Assembly (NCBI GenBank): GCA_011380105.1
Contig: DRZW01000062.1
Coordinates: 1-5,039 of the forward strand
DNA: 5,039 nucleotides
Reading direction: 5' to 3'
Source: Halothiobacillaceae bacterium
GTDB taxonomy: Bacteria; Pseudomonadota; Gammaproteobacteria; Halothiobacillales; Halothiobacillaceae
The notes beneath the pieces were generated by a model. That model saw only the letters and a list, made by a program, of their open reading frames with translations, was not told the DNA's origin and made no database searches. The translations under genes were made by a program, and so were the position numbers. This document shows, piece by piece, positions 1 to 5,039 of the stretch. Position 1 is the first letter of the stretch. Each line of letters starts with the position of its first letter.

Positions 1-567
1 GCCAATTTAGAGATCGATGAAGAGGCGATTTCCCGCGCCTATGAAGAGTTCATTCGCGATTATCCGCGTGAGAATGAATACAAAGCGGCTCACATTCTCG
101 TAGAAAGCCGCGAGCAGGCCGAAGAGATAATCAGCCAACTAGAGTCAGGGGCTGATTTTGCCACCTTGGCCAAAGAGCACTCGCAGGATCCGGGCAGTGC
201 TAGGCAAGGCGGGGATTTAGGCTGGTTTAAAGCCCAACAAATGGTACCCAGCTTCTCGGAGGCGGTGGTGGCATTAAAACCCAATTCGTTTACTGACAAG
301 CCTGTGGAAAGCCAGTTTGGCTGGCATGTAATCTATCTTGACCAAACCCGCCTAACTCCCTTGCCCAAAAAGGCTGATGTCCGTGCTGAACTGATTAGTG
401 AGTATCAGCGGGAACAGATTGAAGCGATGCTGGCTGAGGTGCGTGAGCAGGCCCACATTGAGATCACAGATGCACGCTTTTTAACCGATTTTAGCAATGA
501 TGATTCAGGCAAGGCTGGCAATGGTACTGAACGTTTGCCACAATCGCCCTCACCGGCTTTGCCATAA
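1..567 (+). CDS. Parvulin-type peptidyl-prolyl cis-trans isomerase, 3' part
   Basis: The reading frame is open from base 1, so the gene begins outside the window; 188 C-terminal residues are visible. Visible residues about 27-117 form a parvulin (PpiC/rotamase) domain, which catalyses cis-trans isomerisation of peptide bonds before proline. Family landmarks are HILV with the first conserved His (residue 31), DFATLAKEHS, the GGDLGWF turn (70-76), MVPSFSEAV (81-89), and FGWHVI with the second conserved His (109). An Asp (63) lies where human Par14/Pin1-like enzymes often have Cys. The preceding helix (IDEEAISRAYEEF) resembles the linker before the parvulin domain in PpiC/PrsA/SurA-like foldases. 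After the domain comes a charged helix (about 125-152), then a polar Ser/Pro/Gly-rich tail that looks disordered. Whether it is exported cannot be judged, because the N-terminus is missing. The next gene follows 34 bases later on the same strand, suggesting co-transcription. The family is certain; the exact orthologue is not. Confidence 0.93.
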   Translation, partial: ANLEIDEEAISRAYEEFIRDYPRENEYKAAHILVESREQAEEIISQLESGADFATLAKEHSQDPGSARQGGDLGWFKAQQMVPSFSEAVVALKPNSFTDKPVESQFGWHVIYLDQTRLTPLPKKADVRAELISEYQREQIEAMLAEVREQAHIEITDARFLTDFSNDDSGKAGNGTERLPQSPSPALP

Positions 568-601
568 ACGGCCCCCGAATTGACTACTGAGACCATTGAC
601 C

Positions 602-1090
602 ATGAGCAATCAAGAAATTAAAGGCACGGATATCAAAAACACGGTGTTGGGCAAGGAGCTCTCGGATGATCAATGCGCATTGCTGGCCGGTGTTTGCGGT
701 CAGCGGTACATCCCCAGCGGCGAGCTACTGTTCGCTGAAGGTGAGCGCAGTGATACCCTTTACATTATCGTTGAGGGCAAGTTGGCTGTCACCCGGGATA
801 CCGGACGCGGCTATCCAGACACCTTGCATCTGCTGGAATCCGGACAGCTCGCTGGCGAGTCAGGGTTCTTGGATGGCTCTCCGCATAGCGCCACCCTAAA
901 AGCGGTCGGTGATACCCGCGTGGTCACGTTAGACCGGGTGCATTTAGAAAGCTTGCTGATTGACCACCCGATTCTGGTTTATAAGGTCATGCGCGCTATT
1001 GTCCGCAGTGTCCGTGAGATTGTCCGTCGCATGAACAGACAGCACACCGAGTTGATGACCTACATCAACCCGAACTTTGGCCGTTTCTAA
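602..1090 (+). CDS. Small single-domain cyclic-nucleotide-binding (Crp-like) protein
   Basis: This encodes a 162-residue protein that is essentially one cNMP-binding beta-roll (residues about 18-120) followed by a basic helix (122-147) and a short tail ending NPNFGRF. The domain pattern is clear: IPSGELLFAEGERSDTLYIIVEGKLAV, then GQLAGESGFLDGSPHSATL, which aligns with the phosphate-binding cassette. The cassette keeps Glu (86), but the Arg that normally contacts the cyclic phosphate (PRSA) is His (95). There is no C-terminal helix-turn-helix, so it should not bind DNA as Crp/Fnr do; it may be a sensor or partner subunit. An in-frame TTG lies two codons upstream at 596, but the only weak Shine-Dalgarno-like stretch (TGAGA, 588-592) is about 9 bases from the ATG at 602 and too close to the TTG, so I chose the ATG. 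It is probably co-transcribed with the isomerase gene upstream, and a terminator follows. The ligand and cellular role are unknown. Confidence 0.88.
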   Translation: MSNQEIKGTDIKNTVLGKELSDDQCALLAGVCGQRYIPSGELLFAEGERSDTLYIIVEGKLAVTRDTGRGYPDTLHLLESGQLAGESGFLDGSPHSATLKAVGDTRVVTLDRVHLESLLIDHPILVYKVMRAIVRSVREIVRRMNRQHTELMTYINPNFGRF

Positions 1091-1112
1091 TCATTCCCTT
1101 GTCGGCCACTGA

Positions 1113-1151
1113 AAACTCCCGTCAGATCATCTCAGATGGGGGTTTCTTTTT
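1113..1151 (+). terminator. Rho-independent terminator after the cyclic-nucleotide-domain gene
   Basis: An 11-bp stem pairs 1113-1123 (AAACTCCCGTC) with 1135-1145 (GATGGGGGTTT) around an 11-base loop, followed by C and five T residues (1147-1151). Two of the pairs are G-U wobbles that form only in the + strand transcript; on the other strand they become A-C mismatches. The hairpin therefore serves the + strand operon, ending 22 bases after its last stop codon. The oppositely oriented EAL-HDOD gene ends at 1177, so this hairpin separates two converging transcripts, but it would be a poor terminator for the - strand. Confidence 0.82.
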
Positions 1152-1176
1152 AGCACTGGTTTTAAGCAGGCTGCTG

Positions 1177-2436
1177 TTAAACGCCCATTGCATCATGCAT
1201 CTGCTTATCCCACTCTACCGCACTGAGATAACAAGCCGAGGCCTGGGGCATTAGGTGTTCGGTTATGGGGTGGTCGATAATGCCATCACCCTGCTCATAG
1301 CTGATGACAAACGCCAGCAAAGCGCCTAAATCGCCCTCTTCATTAAGCAAGGCTGCGGTGAGTTCATCGGCAAGCGGCAGTTCGGCTAACAACTGTGCCA
1401 TAGGTTGGTCGTAAAAGGCATCAAGTAAGGAGAACAACCCGACCAGAAATGCCGATTGCGGGTTAGCTACCCCGGACTGCTCAGCGAGTAACTGTGCGAA
1501 ACGGGCGCGCGTTAAGGCGATATGCACCAGTGATGGCGGTTTACTATCAACCCCAGTCAGTACGGATAAATACACCATTGATCGCACGGCTTTAAAGCCT
1601 AACAACCGCACGGCATCTTCCAGAGATTCAATACGACGATTAAGTCCGATAGCAGCGGAATTAACCATTCGCAGCAAACGGTAACTTAGTGCAACATCAC
1701 GGTTGATCCGCTCACTGGCCTCAGCAATGGTGAGATCTTCATCCTGCAACAACACCAGCAACGAGAGTAGATTGGCTTTGTTGGCTCGCACCGTACGGCG
1801 GGTCAACAATTCGGGCTGAGAGAGAAAATAGCCCTGGAAAAAATCCACGCCAATGGCTTTGAGCCGATCAAACTCCTCCCAGTTTTCGACCCGCTCGACC
1901 ACCACCCATAGCCCCACCGCATGAATTCGTTCCACCCACTCGGCCACACGGTCGAACTCATGAGCCTGCATATTGATTTTCACAAAGCGGCAGTGCGCAG
2001 CGAAATCACTATTCAAGCTATCTAAGGAATGCTCGTTGATCGCAAACTGAATGCCTTCCTCCAGTAATTGCGAGAGCAACGCCGGTTGCGGAAGTGCGCT
2101 GGGGTTTAATTCTTCTAACTCCAAGACCACACCGGGCACACAGAGATTACCCAACACTTCATCGCAAACTAACTCAGCCGGAGTATTGATAAAGGCAAGC
2201 TCATCACCCACCAGCGCATCCAGCCCCATTTCGGCTATTGCGGTGATCACCGTTGAAGCAGTTGCTTGGCTGGAGTTACCGATCCGTGTGTGCTGATCAT
2301 CGTCGCAGGCGCGGTAGAGCAGCTCATATCCTAGTGTATTAAGATTGGCATCGACAATGGGCTGACGGGCTAGCCGTACACGATGCGCTAGCGCTTTCTG
2401 CTCTTCGCCTAACATTAAATTGTGACGTCTACTCAT
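1177..2436 (-). CDS. EAL-HDOD domain signalling protein with degenerate EAL domain
   Basis: The 419-residue protein has two domains. Residues about 20-212 form an EAL domain, recognisable by RQPIVDANLNTLGYELLYR (ExLxR at 38-42), Asn 84 in AFINTP, LELEE (105-109), FVKIN (151-155), VVERVEN and QGYFLSQPE (201-209). In active c-di-GMP phosphodiesterases a DDFGxGxSS loop supplies the catalytic Asp pair. Here the matching loop reads AINEHSLDSL, with Asn-Glu (134-135), and KxD has become KIN, so hydrolysis of c-di-GMP is unlikely. Residues about 217-400 form an HDOD domain (ANLLSLLVLLQDEDLTIAEA, INRDVALSYRLLRMVNSA, SLEDAVRLLGFKAVRSMVYLS), an HD-GYP relative without catalytic residues. This architecture is that of the YuxH/CdgJ-type proteins, some of which affect motility. 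No signal peptide or membrane segment is seen, so it should be cytoplasmic. The ATG at 2436 is the first possible start; its ribosome-binding site is poorly placed. It lies downstream of pnp on the same strand but behind a strong terminator, so it probably has its own promoter. Confidence 0.92.
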   Translation of the reverse strand: MSRRHNLMLGEEQKALAHRVRLARQPIVDANLNTLGYELLYRACDDDQHTRIGNSSQATASTVITAIAEMGLDALVGDELAFINTPAELVCDEVLGNLCVPGVVLELEELNPSALPQPALLSQLLEEGIQFAINEHSLDSLNSDFAAHCRFVKINMQAHEFDRVAEWVERIHAVGLWVVVERVENWEEFDRLKAIGVDFFQGYFLSQPELLTRRTVRANKANLLSLLVLLQDEDLTIAEASERINRDVALSYRLLRMVNSAAIGLNRRIESLEDAVRLLGFKAVRSMVYLSVLTGVDSKPPSLVHIALTRARFAQLLAEQSGVANPQSAFLVGLFSLLDAFYDQPMAQLLAELPLADELTAALLNEEGDLGALLAFVISYEQGDGIIDHPITEHLMPQASACYLSAVEWDKQMHDAMGV

Positions 2437-2437
2437 T

Positions 2438-2450
2438 CCTGTATCACAGG
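2438..2450 (-). other. Small perfect dyad abutting the EAL-HDOD start codon
   Basis: The - strand reads CCTGTGATACAGG, a 5-bp inverted repeat (CCTGT/ACAGG) around GAT, ending one base before the ATG at 2436. A possible Shine-Dalgarno GGGAG lies just before it, 14 bases from the ATG, which is further than usual. AGGA directly touches the ATG, which is too close. The dyad could be a small mRNA hairpin affecting initiation, or a protein-binding palindrome, or chance; the repeat itself is certain but its role is not. Confidence 0.35.
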
Positions 2451-2477
2451 CTCCCAGTAATATTTACCTAACCGGAG

Positions 2478-2526
2478 AAAATAAAAGCCCCGAAGCCAGA
2501 GGGTTATCCTGACGGCTCGGGGCTTT
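2478..2526 (-). terminator. Strong rho-independent terminator of pnp
   Basis: A 13-bp GC-rich stem pairs 2514-2526 (GGCTCGGGGCTTT on the + strand) with 2484-2497, with a single bulged A at 2493/2494 and a 16-base loop. In the - strand transcript the hairpin runs into UUUUAUUUU (2486-2478), a very good U-run. It begins 28 bases after the pnp stop codon and clearly ends the rpsO-pnp operon. The + strand side also ends in TTTATTT, so the hairpin may work both ways, although no + strand gene reads into it. Confidence 0.92.
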
Positions 2527-2554
2527 ATTTGCAACGGCTTGATGCCGGTTTTAA

Positions 2555-4636
2555 TCAGACACCTTTCAAAGACAACCGCAATCGGCCCTGCCGATCAATC
2601 TCGATGAGCTTGACATCAATGGTATCGCCCTCATTAACCACATCAGTCACGTTCTCGACCCGCTCATCGGATAATTGTGAAATATGCAGCAGGCCATCTT
2701 TACCGGGCATAATAGTCACAAACGCGCCGAAGTCCTTCACTCGGGCCACGGTGCCGGTATAGACTTTTCCGACTTCTAATTCAGCGGTTAACATCTCCAC
2801 CTGACGGCGAGCCTCTTCGCCAGACTCACTATCCGGGGCGGCAATGGTGACCAGCCCGTCCTCAGCGATGTCAATCTGAGCGCCGGTCTCTTTGGTCAGC
2901 GCCTGGATGGTCGAACCACCCTTGCCAATTACATCACCAATCCGCTCAGGGTTAATTCGCATGGTGATGAACTTCGGCGCATAGGTAGAGACATCAGTTC
3001 GTGGCTCTGATAGCGCCTCGGACATACACTCAAGGATATGCAAACGCCCAGCACGCGCCTGATCCAATGCCTGTGACATGATTTCACGGGTGATCCCCTG
3101 AATCTTGATATCCATCTGCAAGGCATTAATGCCATCTTCGGTACCCGCAACCTTGAAGTCCATATCGCCCAGGTGATCTTCATCACCCAGGATGTCCGTT
3201 AACACCACGAATGAATCACCTTCCTTAATTAAGCCCATAGCGATACCGGCGACCGGTGCTTTCAATGGCACGCCTGCATCCATCATCGCCAATGAGGCAC
3301 CGCAAACACTAGCCATGGAGGAAGAGCCATTCGATTCGGTGATCTCCGAAACTACTCGAATGGTGTAGGGGAAGGTTTCGGTCGGCGGGAGCACAGCCAT
3401 CACCCCACGGCGGGCAAGGTTGCCATGACCAATTTCACGGCGCTTAGGCGCGCCAAAACGGCCGGTCTCGCCCACACAGAATGGCGGGAAGTTGTAGTGG
3501 AATAAGAACGACTCTTTGCGCTCACCACCCACCGAATCAATCAATTGCGCATCCCGTGCGGTGCCTAATGTGGTTACGACCATCGCCTGAGTTTCACCCC
3601 GGGTGAAGATGGCCGAGCCATGGGTACGCGGTAAAAAACCGGTTTTCACGCTAATTGGACGAACACTGCGGGTATCCCGGCCATCAATCCGCGGCTTACC
3701 AGCGAGGATATTGCCACGGACGATGCTTGATTCTAATTCGTGCACCAAGCCAGCAACGGCTTTTTCTGACACACCATCAGCGCCATCGGGGTCTGCAAAA
3801 CGGCTGGCAACTTCACCGCGCAGCTTACCAAGCTTTTGGCCACGCTCGGCCTTATCGGCGATTTGATAGGCGGCGCTAAAGGCATCGCGATATTCACGAT
3901 CAATCTGCTCGGCTAATTGCGTATAAGCCGGCGGCTGTTGCCATTCAATGGCCGGGCGAGCCGCTTGGGCTGCCAGCGCGGTGATTGCCTCGATTACGGC
4001 TTGCATCTGCTGATGGCCGAACATAACTGCATCGAGCATGACTGATTCAGACAGGCAATCGGCCTGCGACTCCACCATCAGGACTGCCTGCTCGGTACCT
4101 GCAACCACCAAGTCGAGTTTGGATTTAGCCAACTGGCTCTGACTGGGGCTGAGAATAAACTCATCGTTAATATATCCCACCCGCGCAGCACCAATCGGTC
4201 CGGCAAACGGCGCACCGGAGAGTGACAATGCAGCCGATGCCCCGATCAGCGCCGGAATTTCTGCATCTACCTCGGGGTCTAGAGACAGCACTTGAGCAAT
4301 AATTTGCGTTTCGTGATAGAACCCTTTGGGAAACAGCGGGCGTAACGGACGATCAATTAATCGCGCGACCAGCGTTTCCTGCTCGGTTGAGCGGCCTTCG
4401 CGGCGGAAAAAGCTACCTGGAACGCGCCCGGCAGCATAAAACTTTTCCTGATACTCAACGGTTAAGGGGAGGAAATCCTGACCGGGCTGAACATTCTTGG
4501 CAACCACAGCGGTGACCAGCACCACGGTATCGCCCATGGTCACCATGACCGCGCCGGAAGCTTGCCGGGCAATTTCACCTGTCTCAAGCACGACCTTGTG
4601 CTCACCATATTGAAAGCTTTGCTTCGCTACTGCCAC
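2555..4636 (-). CDS. pnp: Polyribonucleotide nucleotidyltransferase (PNPase)
   Basis: PNPase degrades RNA 3' to 5' by phosphorolysis, releasing nucleoside diphosphates, and in many bacteria works in the RNA degradosome. The 693-residue product has the full family layout: a first RNase PH domain (about 5-140), an all-helical linker (about 230-305), a second RNase PH domain (about 308-530), a KH domain with the GxxG loop VIGKGG (569-574), and a C-terminal S1 domain (about 622-691; [31 protein letters not shown]). The active-site segment [15 protein letters not shown] carries the residues equivalent to E. coli Asp486, Asp492 and Lys494, here at about 487, 493 and 495. The frame extends to a GTG at 4657, but AAGGAG at 4648-4643 is placed six bases before the GTG at 4636, so I use the latter; the resulting length fits the family. 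It lies downstream of rpsO and is probably autoregulated through the leader stem-loop at 4712-4756. No active-site residue is missing. Confidence 0.98.
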   Translation of the reverse strand: MAVAKQSFQYGEHKVVLETGEIARQASGAVMVTMGDTVVLVTAVVAKNVQPGQDFLPLTVEYQEKFYAAGRVPGSFFRREGRSTEQETLVARLIDRPLRPLFPKGFYHETQIIAQVLSLDPEVDAEIPALIGASAALSLSGAPFAGPIGAARVGYINDEFILSPSQSQLAKSKLDLVVAGTEQAVLMVESQADCLSESVMLDAVMFGHQQMQAVIEAITALAAQAARPAIEWQQPPAYTQLAEQIDREYRDAFSAAYQIADKAERGQKLGKLRGEVASRFADPDGADGVSEKAVAGLVHELESSIVRGNILAGKPRIDGRDTRSVRPISVKTGFLPRTHGSAIFTRGETQAMVVTTLGTARDAQLIDSVGGERKESFLFHYNFPPFCVGETGRFGAPKRREIGHGNLARRGVMAVLPPTETFPYTIRVVSEITESNGSSSMASVCGASLAMMDAGVPLKAPVAGIAMGLIKEGDSFVVLTDILGDEDHLGDMDFKVAGTEDGINALQMDIKIQGITREIMSQALDQARAGRLHILECMSEALSEPRTDVSTYAPKFITMRINPERIGDVIGKGGSTIQALTKETGAQIDIAEDGLVTIAAPDSESGEEARRQVEMLTAELEVGKVYTGTVARVKDFGAFVTIMPGKDGLLHISQLSDERVENVTDVVNEGDTIDVKLIEIDRQGRLRLSLKGV

Positions 4637-4642
4637 AGACGG

Positions 4643-4648
4643 CTCCTT
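4643..4648 (-). promoter_or_regulatory. Shine-Dalgarno site that fixes the pnp start
   Basis: The - strand reads TAAGGAG followed by six bases and then GTG at 4636-4634. This is an excellent match to the 16S rRNA 3' end at good spacing. It lies inside the longer open frame that starts with GTG at 4657, and that codon has no such site upstream. The protein therefore most likely begins with the sequence [11 protein letters not shown]. Confidence 0.85.
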
Positions 4649-4711
4649 ACTATCCACAACGGCCAGATCAAGCGATTAATCAGGCGGTTGTTTTATTTTA
4701 ATTACGTGTCG

Positions 4712-4756
4712 GCTAAGGGCTCGGGTAACGGACAAAACGCCACACAAACCCTTAGC
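4712..4756 (-). promoter_or_regulatory. pnp leader stem-loop, candidate RNase III/PNPase autoregulation site
   Basis: In the - strand transcript, GCUAAGGG (4756-4749) pairs perfectly with CCCUUAGC (4719-4712). The stem continues inward by UUUG/CGAG, one U-C mismatch, and GUGGCG/CGUUAC, closing on a 7-base loop UUUUGUC. This gives 18 pairs with one mismatch. Four are G-U wobbles that would be A-C mismatches in the opposite strand, so the fold belongs to the pnp mRNA. It ends 75 bases before the pnp start. In E. coli a similar stem-loop in the pnp leader is cut by RNase III and then trimmed by PNPase, which lets PNPase repress its own mRNA. The structure is seen; the function here is inferred by analogy. 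Confidence 0.68.
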
Positions 4757-4763
4757 TCACACC

Positions 4764-4789
4764 AAAGACCCGCTGTACGGCGGGTCTTT
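4764..4789 (-). terminator. rpsO-pnp intergenic hairpin, probably a leaky rpsO terminator
   Basis: A perfect 10-bp stem AAAGACCCGC/GCGGGTCTTT (4764-4773 with 4780-4789) closes a 6-base loop, starting 15 bases after the rpsO stop codon. In the - strand transcript it is followed by GGUGUGAGC, so the only U residues are the three within the stem. Its position matches the rpsO terminator known between rpsO and pnp in E. coli, but without a U-run it should terminate only partly, letting transcripts continue into pnp. It may also protect the 3' end of rpsO mRNA. Confidence 0.65.
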
Positions 4790-4804
4790 ACGCGATACTC
4801 CTGC

Positions 4805-5039
4805 TTACTTACGCAGGCCAAGTTCAGCAATTAGTTTCTGGTAACGACCCAGATCCTTGCCTTTGAGATAATCAAGCAGCTTGCGGCGCTGGTTAACCAG
4901 CTTAAGTAGCCCGCGGCGTGAATGATGATCTTTCTTGTGACTGGCAAAATGTTCGGTTAACTGCGTGATCCGCTGGGTCAGCAGTGCAACCTGAACCTCC
5001 GGTGAGCCAGTATCGGTGGCGGTTTTACCAAATTTAGCA
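4805..5039 (-). CDS. rpsO: 30S ribosomal protein S15, lacking its N-terminus
   Basis: The last 77 residues of S15 are visible in the frame read from base 5038 down to the TAA at 4807-4805; the start codon lies beyond the window edge. The E. coli protein is 89 residues, so about a dozen are missing. The signature is unmistakable: [45 protein letters not shown], and the ending [13 protein letters not shown]15 binds 16S rRNA early in assembly of the small-subunit platform; the [10 protein letters not shown] stretch is its conserved RNA-binding core. In E. coli S15 also represses its own translation through its mRNA leader, but that region is not in this window. Its stop codon is about 170 bases upstream of pnp, the usual rpsO-pnp arrangement. 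Confidence 0.97.
   Translation of the reverse strand, partial: AKFGKTATDTGSPEVQVALLTQRITQLTEHFASHKKDHHSRRGLLKLVNQRRKLLDYLKGKDLGRYQKLIAELGLRK

Noticed and set aside
596..601. TTG at 596 as start of the cyclic-nucleotide-domain gene
   Set aside because: It is in frame, but the nearest Shine-Dalgarno-like bases are only about three bases away; the ATG at 602 is better spaced.
1113..1145. Terminator hairpin also serving the EAL-HDOD gene
   Set aside because: On the - strand both wobble pairs become A-C mismatches and the trailing T-run is short, so I do not call it bidirectional.
2438..2450. LexA or Crp site at the CCTGT/ACAGG dyad
   Set aside because: The CTGT and ACAG halves are only three bases apart rather than eight as in LexA boxes, and the Crp TGTGA-N6-TCACA pattern is absent.
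2451..2485. TATTAC in the - strand as a -10 box for the EAL-HDOD gene
   Set aside because: It is only 4 of 6, and the -35 position falls in the T-rich tail of the pnp terminator with no TTGACA-like match. Too weak to call.
3603..3879. Open frames on the + strand opposite pnp
   Set aside because: They are antisense shadows of a fully conserved PNPase, with no ribosome-binding site or recognisable protein family.
4695..4706. TAAAAT in the - strand as a -10 box for a pnp promoter
   Set aside because: It is 5 of 6 to consensus, but no acceptable -35 box lies 16-18 bases upstream, and a start here would remove the leader stem-loop.

Overview
This window is a stretch of bacterial chromosome, most likely from a gammaproteobacterium. 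The evidence is the rpsO-pnp order, a PNPase that closely matches the gammaproteobacterial form (motifs such as [13 protein letters not shown] and [15 protein letters not shown]), and an EAL-HDOD protein of a type common in that class. Base composition looks moderate and even, with no insertion sequence, tRNA, rRNA, CRISPR array or obvious transferred segment. I cannot name the genus.

Left part (1-1151, + strand): the 3' end of a parvulin-type peptidyl-prolyl isomerase gene is followed after 34 bases by a small gene for a stand-alone cyclic-nucleotide-binding domain protein. The pair probably forms the end of an operon and is closed by a rho-independent terminator at 1113-1151.

Middle (1177-2436, - strand): a 419-residue EAL-HDOD signalling protein converges on the left-hand operon. 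Its EAL domain keeps the ExLxR motif but has lost the catalytic Asp pair, so it is probably a sensor or adaptor rather than a working c-di-GMP phosphodiesterase.

Right part (2484-5039, - strand): rpsO (ribosomal protein S15, lacking its first dozen or so residues at the window edge) is followed by pnp (polynucleotide phosphorylase), then by a strong terminator just upstream of the EAL-HDOD gene. Between rpsO and pnp there is a hairpin resembling the rpsO terminator but lacking a U-run. Immediately after it comes a long imperfect stem-loop whose wobble pairs work only in the pnp mRNA sense. This resembles the RNase III-cleaved leader through which E. coli PNPase represses its own synthesis, and it is the most interesting non-coding signal here.

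I see no evidence of a wholly new system. The features most worth a second look are the pnp leader, the cyclic-nucleotide domain lacking its usual phosphate-binding arginine, and the degenerate EAL domain fused to HDOD.
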